From contig CAWCEV010000002.1 in NCBI GenBank assembly GCA_963794655.1, positions 124,001-188,000 of the forward strand: DNA of 64,000 nucleotides, read 5' to 3'. The position numbers and the translations under genes were made by a program. Below the pieces are notes generated by a model. The model saw nothing but the letters and a program-made list of their open reading frames with translations, was not told the DNA's origin and searched no databases. This document shows positions 9,265 through 17,034 of the stretch, in pieces. This DNA is from Roseiarcus sp963794655. GTDB lineage: Bacteria; Pseudomonadota; Alphaproteobacteria; Rhizobiales; Beijerinckiaceae. Position 1 is the first letter of the stretch; each line of letters begins with the position of its first letter.

Positions 9265-11035
9265 GGACGAGAGGCCCCGGGTTCTTGAGGTATTGGGTCC
9301 GGATCGCCTCGGCCGACCAGTAGGCGAGCGCCGCAACCGTCCCGGTCGGATTGTAGCCGGCGTTTTGCGGAAAGGCGCTCGCACCCATGACGAAAAGGTT
9401 GGGAACGTCCCAGCTTTGCAGATAACGGTTGAGCGCGCTGGTCGAGGGGTCGGTCCCCATGATCGCGCCGCCACATAGATGCGTCGTCTGGTACTCTGTG
9501 ACGTCGTAGGGCGCCTTGCGGTATTGCTTCACGACCTCCTTTGCGCCCATCGCCTTGATGATTTCGGCGAACTTGTCGGTGAGATAGGCGTTCTGCTTCA
9601 CCTCGTTGTCGTGAAAGTCGATCGTTATGCGCACCAGCGGACGGCCGAACCGGTCCTTATAGAGCGGGTCGAGGTCGAGATAGACATCGCGATAACTATA
9701 GAAGCTTCCGTGTACGCCGGTGCCCGGCGTCACCGTGCTCAAATAGTTGTCGCGCACCGCGCTCTTCCATTTCGCGCCCCAGCTCGGCGTCCCGGGCGGG
9801 ACGTGGTTCGTCTGAATCGGTCGCCCGTTCGTCTGCACCTGTCCCATATATCCGCCGCCGACGAAGCCCAGGAGGCCATGGTCGAAATTATCGCCGTTGA
9901 ATTCGTCGATGCACATGCCGATCGAGCCGGAGGCGATGAACGGATTGAAGTTGAATTTGTCCTTGTCAAAGAATCCGATGACATCGGAGATTGTCTGGTG
10001 GGTAAAGTTGCGGCCAATCACGCCCTCATTGGCGACCGGATCGTAGGGCTTGCCGATGCCCGACATCAGCAGGAGTTGAACATTGAAAATCGAGAACGCG
10101 GCCAAGATGACAAGGTCGGCCGGCTGTTCCCACTCCTCGCCGCTTGAGTCGACAAAGGTGACGCCGGTCGCGCGTTTGCCGGAGGCGTCGACGTTGATGC
10201 GCATCACCTCGCATTCGGTCCGGTAGCTGAAGTTCGATTTCCTCACCAGCACCGGAAGGATGGTTGTCTGCGGGGATGCTTTCGAATAATTGCCGCATCC
10301 GAACCATTCGCAGAAGCCGCAATAGGTGCAGGGCCCGAGCCGCACGCCGAGCGGGTTCACATAGGCCTGCGACAGATTGCCGGACGGTTGCGGAAAGGGC
10401 TTATAGCCAAGCTCGCGCGCGGCCTTGCCGAAGAGAGTATGGCTGAATGGCTGGTCCTGCGGGGGAGTGGGATAGGGGCGCGAGCGCGGCCCTTCGAACG
10501 GATTGCCGCCTTCGACAATCTCCCCTTTCAGATTTCCTGCGGCGCCCGACGTCCCGCAAAGATACTCAAATCGGTCGTAGTGCGGCTCGAGGTTGTCGTA
10601 GGTCACGCCGTAGTCCTGGATCGTCATGTCTTCGGGCAGAAATTTCGCGCCGTATCTTTCCGTCAGGTGCGTTTTGAGCACAAAATCGGAGGGAAGGAAG
10701 CGAAACGTCTCAGCGTTCCAGTGGACGCCCCCGCCGCCAACGCCGGTCATCGGCATGAACGCGCCCCAGGTGCGGATCGGCAGAGCTTGCTCGCTCATCT
10801 TGTTACGGAAGGTGAACGTCATCTGCTCGGGGCGCAGGAAAAGCTCATGGCGTATGCGGTAGCGCAGTTCGTCCTGAACGTAGGTTGTGGGAAAATCTGT
10901 CGGCGCATCGCGCCAAGGCCCGCGTTCGATGGCAACGACGTCGAGACCCTCGTCGGTCAGTTCATGCGCGAGGATCGAACCCGTCCAGCCCAGGCCGACA
11001 ATCGCCACGTCCTTTTTGGGCAGCTTCTTCGCCAT
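9257..11035 (-). CDS. GMC-family FAD oxidoreductase (gluconate/sugar dehydrogenase-like large subunit)
   Basis: This 592-residue flavoprotein has an FAD-binding Rossmann motif at the start (VAIVGLGWTGSILAHEL, about 10-26) and the C-terminal GMC signature GASAFPQNAGYNPTGT, which carries the catalytic region. A cysteine-rich segment CTYCGFCEWFGCG near residue 235 resembles the cysteine cluster that holds an iron-sulfur centre in FAD-dependent sugar dehydrogenases. No signal peptide is visible; such subunits are exported together with the Tat-bearing small subunit. The ATG at 11035 follows GAGGGAGG. It sits eight bases after the small-subunit gene and overlaps the cytochrome gene. The likely role is periplasmic oxidation of a sugar acid, sugar or alcohol; the substrate is unknown. 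Confidence 0.9.
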   Translation of the reverse strand: MAKKLPKKDVAIVGLGWTGSILAHELTDEGLDVVAIERGPWRDAPTDFPTTYVQDELRYRIRHELFLRPEQMTFTFRNKMSEQALPIRTWGAFMPMTGVGGGGVHWNAETFRFLPSDFVLKTHLTERYGAKFLPEDMTIQDYGVTYDNLEPHYDRFEYLCGTSGAAGNLKGEIVEGGNPFEGPRSRPYPTPPQDQPFSHTLFGKAARELGYKPFPQPSGNLSQAYVNPLGVRLGPCTYCGFCEWFGCGNYSKASPQTTILPVLVRKSNFSYRTECEVMRINVDASGKRATGVTFVDSSGEEWEQPADLVILAAFSIFNVQLLLMSGIGKPYDPVANEGVIGRNFTHQTISDVIGFFDKDKFNFNPFIASGSIGMCIDEFNGDNFDHGLLGFVGGGYMGQVQTNGRPIQTNHVPPGTPSWGAKWKSAVRDNYLSTVTPGTGVHGSFYSYRDVYLDLDPLYKDRFGRPLVRITIDFHDNEVKQNAYLTDKFAEIIKAMGAKEVVKQYRKAPYDVTEYQTTHLCGGAIMGTDPSTSALNRYLQSWDVPNLFVMGASAFPQNAGYNPTGTVAALAYWSAEAIRTQYLKNPGPLVHA

Positions 11036-11043
11036 CGCCTCCC

Positions 11044-11763
11044 TCAGGTCTTGTGGGCGCTCCAATCCGCCCGTCCCATGAAGCTGACGGGCGGGTGGGG
11101 ATAGCGCTCGTTATGACGGTGAACCCAGTCGCGGTAGTCGTAACGGGCGCCTGGGTAGCCGATCATGCGCCATGCGCACATATCTCGATTGCCACCATAG
11201 ATCGGATCGGCGAAAAATCCCTCGCGCGTATTTGCGAGCAGGAGCTTGAAGAACGCCTGTCCGTCGACGCCGTCCAGCTTCGTCGAGCCGCTCTCGAGGC
11301 CGCCAATCACGGCGTCTTTGTCTGCGTCGCTGAGGGACGCGAAGGCGCCGCTCTTCTGCGCCGTGCAAAATTGGTCGAGCGCCGCCAGCGCCTTGCGGTA
11401 TTGTGCGGCAGGCCCATCTGCGTCCTGCGGGCCCTGCTGCTTGGTCCCCTTGATGAACGGCGGGCTGAGGTAAAGGCCGGCCCGGCGCCCATATGGTCCC
11501 GCAAGCTGCCGATCGATGAACACCGCGCAACCGGCGTCTTTGCCGCCGGGCGTGTCGGGGTCGGGCGGGATCAAGCGATCCACCAACGCCTCTATCGCAG
11601 CGCCCTCAGCGGCATCAAAGAAGATCCACGGTCCTTTGACGAACGGCGCGGGGGGCGATCCGGCTTCCGGACGCCAGGGCAGCCATTGCGCTCGGGCGCC
11701 GGTCGCTCCGCCTATGAGCAGGAGCGCCGCGCTTCCGAGCAACTCGCGCCGGTGAAGCCTCAA
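11044..11763 (-). CDS. Gluconate 2-dehydrogenase subunit 3 family protein
   Basis: This 239-residue protein is the small subunit of a membrane-associated FAD dehydrogenase. It begins with a twin-arginine leader (HRRELLGSAALLLIGG). In this family the small subunit is the Tat carrier that exports the leaderless flavoprotein. The body contains the family segments AIEALVDRLIPPDPDTPG and the C-terminal WRMIGYPGARYDYRDWV. It is the first gene of the operon with the GMC flavoprotein and the triheme cytochrome. Family assignment rests on these motifs and on the operon order. Confidence 0.88.
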   Translation of the reverse strand: MRLHRRELLGSAALLLIGGATGARAQWLPWRPEAGSPPAPFVKGPWIFFDAAEGAAIEALVDRLIPPDPDTPGGKDAGCAVFIDRQLAGPYGRRAGLYLSPPFIKGTKQQGPQDADGPAAQYRKALAALDQFCTAQKSGAFASLSDADKDAVIGGLESGSTKLDGVDGQAFFKLLLANTREGFFADPIYGGNRDMCAWRMIGYPGARYDYRDWVHRHNERYPHPPVSFMGRADWSAHKT

Positions 11764-12240
11764 GCCCCGTCCCTCCTGCGAAAGCAGATCATCTTAGGAG
11801 AGTTCACGCTGCCGGGCAATGAAGCGATGCGCGCCGCGACCCGACTTCAGAAGGAAAATCGAACGTCAAACTGGCAGGCTAACCGACCCGATCTCCACGT
11901 CTTTGAGACGTGGGTTACATCTTAGGCCTTGGGCGATCTCAGGGTGATGTTCTACACGCGGTCGGGGTCGCTTTTCAGTTGCGTCGATCTGGAGGGCGGG
12001 TTGGTAAGGATCATCAATTTCACTCGTCCCCGCCGCGCATCCAACTGTTTCCGCCACAGCGCAAGACCGACAGAATCACGCAGCGATTCCGCTGCCTAGG
12101 GACTTTTCAACGGCCTGCCAGTCTTACTGTGTCATAAGTTAGCGCGTTGGCAACAAGGGCAGCGCGGCAAGCGTCTTGCGATGCTGCGCGCCAGCTCAAT
12201 GCGGATAGTTGCGATCGACGCTTTGATGTGGCGTTCGGGT
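11764..12240. other. Upstream region of the dehydrogenase operon, no gene recognised
   Basis: About 480 bases lie between the start of the subunit 3 gene and the pirin relic. The part next to 11764 should hold the operon promoter. No conserved protein, RNA gene or striking repeat was seen. Confidence 0.4.
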
Positions 12241-12244
12241 CGGG

Positions 12245-12655
12245 TCGGCGGATCCGCGTGGTCGATAACCCGGGGATAGGCGAGGCGCCTGCCTTCCGGT
12301 TGTCGCCGCGAGTGAGCCCAGCAACGTCGCCCGCTGTTACGGATTTGCCTTCAGCGCCGATGGCGCCCTCGCCCTCAAGGATGACAATGAGCGCGTTGCA
12401 GTCGGCGGAAAGATTCCTGGCGACCCGAGGCGCCTAGGTCTAAACGGATTTCGACCATTGTAACGGGCACAAAATTCTTTGTCGGCGCTGTCACCCCGCC
12501 TGATGCGCCGGAATAAACCCGAACCTCCACGCCCGGTTCGCGCCGCACAGGAACAGCATCGCCGGCGAGATCCTGGTAGCGCGGCGCGGTCATTTTTGTC
12601 GGCCGCCGGCAGGTTGACCCAGAGCTGGAGGCTGTGATGCGAGCCTGTCAACCAA
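12245..12655 (-). pseudogene. Decayed pirin-family protein fragment
   Basis: Reading the minus strand in shifting frames gives successive pieces of a pirin (cupin) protein: GSHHSLQLWVNLPAADK, then MTAPRYQDLAGDAVPV and RVYSGASGGV, then NLSADCNALIVILEGEG with GAIGAEGKSVTAGDVAGL. At least two frameshifts separate these pieces, and the N-terminal domain is missing. The gene is therefore dead. Pirins are often quercetinase-like or regulatory cupins; nothing about its former role can be inferred. Confidence 0.65.
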
Positions 12656-12802
12656 CCCCTCTGCCATGCATGCCGGCAAACCGTCGGCTTAATTCACCAG
12701 AGGGTGTGCCTTGGGCATACCCACGTAGGATGGTTCGCGCCCCGAGCGCTTGCTACATGAATGGGTGAAACACCGGAACAATCCAGCTCTGAGGTACATC
12801 TC

Positions 12803-13045
12803 ATGTTCAAGACAATCGCTCTGATCGGCCTTGCCGCTGTTCTCGCCGTCCCGCCCAAAGCGGCTTTCGCCGTCAATGGCAATTCGTCGTCTTACGGTTC
12901 CGACGGGCCCGGACCCACGATTCCCTCCCAGTCCTTGACGCCTTTCGACCGCGCCTGGAACCACAACAATCAGTCCAAATATGAGGCTGAAAACAGCGCG
13001 GAATGGCTTCGCAGGCGCGGGAAGAGCCCATTTCCGTTCTTCTGA
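12803..13045 (+). CDS. Small secreted protein, unknown function
   Basis: This 80-residue protein has a clear signal peptide (MFKTIALIGLAAVLAVPPKAAFA). The mature part is short and polar, with a Ser/Gly-rich start, a SLTPFDRAW motif and a basic end (WLRRRGK). ATG 12803 has GAGG about 10 bases upstream. The TPFDR motif recurs in another small secreted protein at 47566-47829, which suggests a shared family. I do not recognise a function. Confidence 0.65.
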   Translation: MFKTIALIGLAAVLAVPPKAAFAVNGNSSSYGSDGPGPTIPSQSLTPFDRAWNHNNQSKYEAENSAEWLRRRGKSPFPFF

Positions 13046-13374
13046 CGGCCGAGGCCTTCTTCGCGCTAGAAGGTCGTCGAGCCCCAAGCGCCTCGGATTC
13101 ATCCATGCGTTGCGCCAACGCGGGCCCAACCGGGCAATCGCGGCTATATTTTGCATCAGAATCTGGATACCGTCGAATGCGCGCAGGACCGCGATGGACA
13201 ATTCTCCGGCGACGAGCGGCTTGGCGTTTCTAAGTGCGGCGTCGTCAAGGGCTCATTCAGAGCCCGCGGCTCGCCCAAGTCTCCTAAAAGAAGATACCAG
13301 CGACACGAGTCTCTGCTTGCTCTTTCGGTCAGGCGCGCTTCCGCCGAGATGAACGTCTTCGCCTTTGCCGATTA
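13046..13374. other. Gene-free stretch
   Basis: About 330 bases between two small genes, at the edge of the decayed mosaic, contain no recognisable protein or RNA. I see nothing specific in it. Confidence 0.35.
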
Positions 13375-13563
13375 TTACCAGAACCCGCAATGATGAAGTT
13401 TCCACGCTAAGTCGTAGCGATAGAAGCGATGTTCTCTGCACCAGTGGCGATGGGTGACCACAGGTGCTGTCGCGCCGCCCGCAGATGCATTATTGAGCGA
13501 ACTCGCACAATCAGATAGCGCGAGCGCCAAGATCGCTAGGGCCGCGAACTGCTTGATGATCAT
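13375..13563 (-). CDS. Small putative lipoprotein, copy A of a duplicated pair
   Basis: This 62-residue protein begins MIIKQFAALAILALALSDC, a lipoprotein-like signal with Cys at the expected place, and ends HWCREHRFYRYDLAWKLHHC. It is a close paralogue of the protein at 14940-15137. The frame opens with ATG directly after the GGGG of the ribosome site. In copy B the codon two further on is also ATG and is better spaced; in copy A that codon is ATC. Translation of copy A may therefore be weak. Function is unknown. Confidence 0.5.
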   Translation of the reverse strand: MIIKQFAALAILALALSDCASSLNNASAGGATAPVVTHRHWCREHRFYRYDLAWKLHHCGFW

Positions 13564-13810
13564 CCCCTTTGCCCTTCCGAGAGTCGCGAGCACGACGTAA
13601 TCCGACGTCCGTAGTGCGCGGCTGAGCTCTGCGAGCGTGCCGTTGTTTGAAGACTAGAGAGGAGGCGTGCGATCATGGGAGGGCTCATGGCTTTCCGGTA
13701 TGGCCGACGGCCCAAACGTATGCCGCCACTGCGGCCACGTCCCGCGGCGAAAGCGGAGCGCCGCCCAATGGCGGCATCACGCCCTGAAATTGCTTGGGAT
13801 GCGCGACGCC
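13388..13810. repeat. Direct repeat copy A (about 0.4 kb)
   Basis: This copy matches 14978-15389 in the same orientation. It carries the small lipoprotein gene, its upstream region and the 3' end of a sorbosone-dehydrogenase-like gene. Long matching stretches include AGCGATAGAAGCGATG and CTAGGGCCGCGAACTGCTT. Boundaries are approximate because they were judged by eye. Confidence 0.6.
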
Positions 13811-14467
13811 GTTCTCGATCGTCGCAGTGGGCCCCGGGAGGCTGCCGTCGCTCTCAGCCAATGGCCTGAATTGAGGGGTGGCCCGATGATGCTGCCGCCG
13901 CCGTCTGACCCGTGACATCCGCTGCACGTGCCGTCGCTGGCCTCGCCATGAAAGATCCGGTCGCCGAGCGCCACCTGACCCACAGTGGCGCCGGGAGGGG
14001 TCGGCAATGCAGGGGTTGCTTCTGCCGGCTTCAGGATGCGTCCCCTCGGCGGCATCGCCAAGCCAGGCGCCGTCGTAGCAACCGTGGGCGCTTGCGCCGG
14101 AGCGACCTTGTCCGTGCCGTCTCCATTGTAGGTGATGCGCCAGATACGGCCATGAACATCGTCGGAAACGTGGAGCACGCCGTCCGGGCCCTCGGCTAAC
14201 CCGGTTCGACGGAACGCCGCCCTTCCCGGATCCTTGTAGGCCCCGACAAAGCCGTTGGCGAAAACCACGAACTGCCCTGGCGCCTTTCGCCAGAGGCTGG
14301 AAGACGACGTTATAGCCGCGCTGGGGGTCGGGCGCTCGATTCCACGACCCGTGGAATGCGATGAAGGCGCCCCCGCGATAACCCTCCGGGAACTGTGTCC
14401 CGTGATAGATCGCCAGATCGTTGGGGGCCCAGTGCCCTGGGAAGGCGGCGACTGGCGCCTGCCGCTG
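13685..14467 (-). pseudogene. Broken PQQ sugar (sorbosone-like) dehydrogenase with C-terminal cytochrome c domain
   Basis: The minus strand encodes, in alternating frames, the C-terminal half of an L-sorbosone-dehydrogenase-type beta-propeller quinoprotein: PVAAFPGHWAPNDLAIYHG, GGAFIAFHGSWNRAP and YNVVFQPL in one frame; FVVFANGFVGAYKDPGRAAF, GLAEGPDGVLHVSDDVHG and a haem motif CSGCH in a second; then GVMPPLGGAPLSPRDVAAV back in the first. Frames change near 14280 and near 13840. The N-terminal half is absent: the sequence is cut at about 14470, where a phage terminase fragment begins on the other strand. It is a relic, not a working enzyme. Confidence 0.75.
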
Positions 14468-14471
14468 CGAC

Positions 14472-14946
14472 GCGCTCTTCGCGGTGATCCACCACACCGC
14501 TGTTTCAATGGGATCCGACAACGACGGGACGGTCGTGACGTTTTTCGCCCTCGATCGCATGACGGGAAGCCCGCGGCTCCTTTTGCTCGACTGGGACATC
14601 GCGCAGATAGAAGGGCGGCGTGCTCGAGCATTGGCTACCGAGCGTATTCTTGACACTGGAGGAACTGGCGCGACTTTGCCGCGCCCGCGGAGGTTCTCCG
14701 GGGGCGTTTATCGAAGATCAGAACTCCGGCACGATCCTGCTACAGCAGGCCGCACGCCGAGGCATGCCTGCTCGCGCGATCGAATCGAAGCTGATCGCGG
14801 TGGGCAAGGATGAGCGGGCGATCTCGGTCTCCGGGTACGTTCACCGAGAAATGGTCAAATACAGCGACCGCGCCTTCAATAAAATTGTCCTCTACAAGCA
14901 GCGGTCGAAAAACCATCTGTTCGACCAGTCGAGAGTTTGTCAGTGA
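14472..14946 (+). pseudogene. Phage terminase large subunit fragment, frameshifted
   Basis: The plus strand holds the C-terminal nuclease part of a phage terminase. One frame gives SMGSDNDGTVVTFFALDR and LLLLDWDIAQIEG; after a shift near 14610 another frame gives LEHWLPSVFLTLEELARLC, GAFIEDQNSGTILLQQAARR and IAVGKDERAISVSGYVHREM. These blocks are typical of terminases that cut concatemeric phage DNA. Both ends are missing and no other phage gene lies nearby, so this is an isolated prophage scrap between two copies of a duplicated segment. Confidence 0.7.
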
Positions 14947-15137
14947 CCGCAACCGGACGCCGTACACCAGCCCCCACAGTGGTGAAGATGCCATGCAAGG
15001 TCGGAGCGATAGAAGCGATGTTCTCTGCACCAGTGGGGGTCATGTGCGGTCGCGCCGTCTGCAGCCGCGCCGATGGGCGAAGACACACAAGCGGACAGTG
15101 TAAGCGCCAAGACGGCTAGGGCCGCGAACTGCTTCAT
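14940..15137 (-). CDS. Small putative lipoprotein, copy B of a duplicated pair
   Basis: This 65-residue protein has a lipoprotein signal (MKQFAALAVLALTLSAC, lipobox LSAC) and a short mature part ending HWCREHRFYRSDLAWHLHHC plus a Cys/His-rich tail. ATG 15137 has AGGGAG six bases upstream; an ATG six bases earlier is too close to that site. It is a paralogue of the gene at 13375-13563. The many His and Cys residues could bind metal, but this is only a suggestion. Confidence 0.6.
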   Translation of the reverse strand: MKQFAALAVLALTLSACVSSPIGAAADGATAHDPHWCREHRFYRSDLAWHLHHCGGWCTASGCGH

Positions 15138-15389
15138 GATCATCTCCCTTTGCCCTCCCGAGAATCGCGAGCACGATGTAATTTGACCTCCATATTGCGC
15201 GGCTGAGCGCAGCCAGCGCGACTCTATTTTAAGACCAATGAGCAGGCGGGCGATCATGGGAAGCCTCGTGGCTTTCCGGCATGGCCGGCGGTCCAAACGT
15301 ACGTTGCCACCGCCGCTACTTTCCGTGGCGAAAGGGAAGCCCCGCCCAATGGCGGCATGACGCCCTGATGCTGCTTGGGATGCGCGACG
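14978..15389. repeat. Direct repeat copy B (about 0.4 kb)
   Basis: This is the second copy of the segment at 13388-13810. Besides the lipoprotein gene it contains a second copy of the 3' end of the sorbosone-dehydrogenase-like gene on the minus strand (MPPLGGASLSPRKVAAV, then YVWTAGHAGKP), cut off at about 15390 just beside the stop of the next gene. The two copies are about 1.6 kb apart. Confidence 0.6.
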
Positions 15390-15397
15390 CATCGCCA

Positions 15398-16414
15398 TCA
15401 TTGGCTCGTGCTACTCATCGACGGCGCAGCGACTGGACCGGGGACATTGAGGCCTGCTTCCTGCGCAGCGACTAACCCAAGTGCGCTCCAGTCGAGATCG
15501 GCGTAGCCGCGTGCGATTCCGGTGATAAGCCGGTCTCGCACCACATCGACCGACGGCATCGGCGCGGCGGCGCTTTCTGCCTCGGCGAGCGCAAGCCGCA
15601 CATCCTTGAGCACGAGGGGCAAGGCGAATCCAGGCGCGTAGCTCCGACTGACAATCTTCTCGCCATAGATTTTATGCGCGCGCCCGCTGAACATCGTGTT
15701 CGTCATGATGTTGATGAACGCTTTGGGATCGAGTCCTCGCTTAAGAGCTACGGCTACCACTTCTCCCAGCATCTCCAATGTGGTCGCGGTCATCATATTG
15801 CCGAGCAACTTGACGAGGTTTGCCTGCGAAGGCTCGGCGCCCACGACAAATGTCTTCTGTCCGAGTCTTTGAAAGAGCGGCTGGCAGCGCTCGACATCGG
15901 ATGGCGTCCCGGCGGCGACAATGAACAACTGGCGCGCCTTGGCGGCATCCGGATTTCCAAAGACCGGCGCCGCGACGTACCCCTGCCCGCGACGGGCGTG
16001 TTCCGCCGCGAGGAAAGCCGCGGCGGATGTGCTGATTGTGCTCATGGAAAGATGAATTGCGCCGTGCTTCAATCCCGATGCGAGACCCTTGAGGCCGGCG
16101 TCTTCTCGTCCGAGGACGACGTCGCGAACAGCGGCGTCATCTGGCAGCATGCTGATGACGACCTCGCAGTCGAAGAGGTCGGCGAACTCCACTGTGGGTC
16201 TGAGGCCGAGCCCGATGAGCGCGCCCATTTGATCCGGTCGACGGACATAAGCGGTAACGCGATGCGCCGTGTTGGCGAGGTTCGTGGCCATCGCCGTCCC
16301 CATGTGACCGAGACCGACAAACCCGATTTTGCCAGGTGTCGGCGCGCCCTCGCGCGAGGGCGCGGACTCAGCCGCTTTGGGGCTGCCGAGAGGGGCGATG
16401 GATTTGTCATTCAT
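15398..16414 (-). CDS. NAD(P)-dependent oxidoreductase, 3-hydroxyisobutyrate/6-phosphogluconate dehydrogenase-like
   Basis: This 338-residue enzyme is of the beta-hydroxyacid dehydrogenase family. The dinucleotide motif GFVGLGHMGTAMATNLA lies near residue 30. The substrate-binding segment (HLSMSTIST) and the catalytic-lysine helix region (SQANLVKLLGNMM) follow in the usual order, and the C-terminal helical domain is complete. ATG 16414 is preceded by AGGAGG. Such enzymes oxidise or reduce small 3-hydroxy acids or semialdehydes; the substrate is not determinable here. The gene is transcribed in the same direction as the DUF1127 gene upstream, 97 bases away, and could share its transcript. Confidence 0.88.
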   Translation of the reverse strand: MNDKSIAPLGSPKAAESAPSREGAPTPGKIGFVGLGHMGTAMATNLANTAHRVTAYVRRPDQMGALIGLGLRPTVEFADLFDCEVVISMLPDDAAVRDVVLGREDAGLKGLASGLKHGAIHLSMSTISTSAAAFLAAEHARRGQGYVAAPVFGNPDAAKARQLFIVAAGTPSDVERCQPLFQRLGQKTFVVGAEPSQANLVKLLGNMMTATTLEMLGEVVAVALKRGLDPKAFINIMTNTMFSGRAHKIYGEKIVSRSYAPGFALPLVLKDVRLALAEAESAAAPMPSVDVVRDRLITGIARGYADLDWSALGLVAAQEAGLNVPGPVAAPSMSSTSQ

Positions 16415-16511
16415 CAGTGCCTCCTGACCAGGCGCTCGAGCATGTTGGGCGCTTGCTCGCCTATTGACGGCGTGAGACCGTGACGACGACCTGCGGGGTC
16501 GCCGTCGGCGC

Positions 16512-16673
16512 TTACTGCCGGTCCTCTGACATTCGCCGCGCGATTTCATGGATATCGGCGCGGTCGATGCCGATGTCGTGCAGCTCATGATCCGAGTAGC
16601 CGGAAAGCTCCTGCAGCGCAGTCCTGTAGGTGCGGCGTCGGCGAAAGAAGCGTGCGAGCGAGAGTATTTTCAT
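16512..16673 (-). CDS. DUF1127 domain small basic protein
   Basis: This 53-residue protein begins MKILSLARFFRRRRTYRTAL and ends in the DUF1127 signature LSGYSDHELHDIGIDRADI. DUF1127 proteins of alphaproteobacteria are short, very basic at the N-terminus and have been linked to RNA binding and to phosphate and carbon metabolism in some species. ATG 16673 has GGAG about eight bases upstream. The bipartite promoter-like element at 16768-16827 lies 95 bases upstream on the same strand, placing this gene with the PQQ dehydrogenase operon in a putative regulon. Confidence 0.85.
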   Translation of the reverse strand: MKILSLARFFRRRRTYRTALQELSGYSDHELHDIGIDRADIHEIARRMSEDRQ

Positions 16674-16767
16674 GGGGAACTCCACTGCGTGATTTAGATC
16701 GCGAATGGGCGCGTCGGAGTTTATAACGTTGTCTCCGCTGTAAACTTACGATCGTTGCGCAATTATT

Positions 16768-16827
16768 CCATCCTACATTGGTAGACGGAGGCTTATTGAT
16801 CGTTTTGAGAAAGCAAACCTTCGTATG
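16768..16827 (-). promoter_or_regulatory. Bipartite promoter-like element, copy 1
   Basis: Read on the minus strand: box A CATACGAAGGTTTGCTTT at the upstream end and box B TGTAGGATGG at the downstream end, 60 bases from first to last base. Box B contains TAGGAT, which could act as a -10 hexamer; box A would then be centred near -55, a usual place for an activator site. The DUF1127 start is 95 bases downstream. The same arrangement and spacing occur at 27016-27075 and 20261-20320. Confidence 0.6.
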
Positions 16828-17034
16828 AGCGGAGCGTGCTCGCCGCGGCTTTCGCGCTGACGATCGCCATGGGACGATCACGGGCGAAGGCGCCAACGCA
16901 TCAATCTCAGCCGGAGGGCGCTCGCCAAGAGTCGCCCCCGCGTTCGTCTCGACGGACCTGACCGCAGCGGATGCGCCAGGAGCCCAAGCAGCTGGGGCTA
17001 AGTCATGGACGCTTCATGTCGCGGAATGTCATTG

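Noticed and set aside
9479..11104. Long plus-strand open frames opposite the GMC oxidoreductase gene
   Set aside because: They are antisense shadows of a strongly coding high-GC gene; the translations have no family features.
16768..16827. The bipartite element as a sigma-54 promoter
   Set aside because: No GG-N10-GC pattern of the -24/-12 type is present at the right distance in all three copies.
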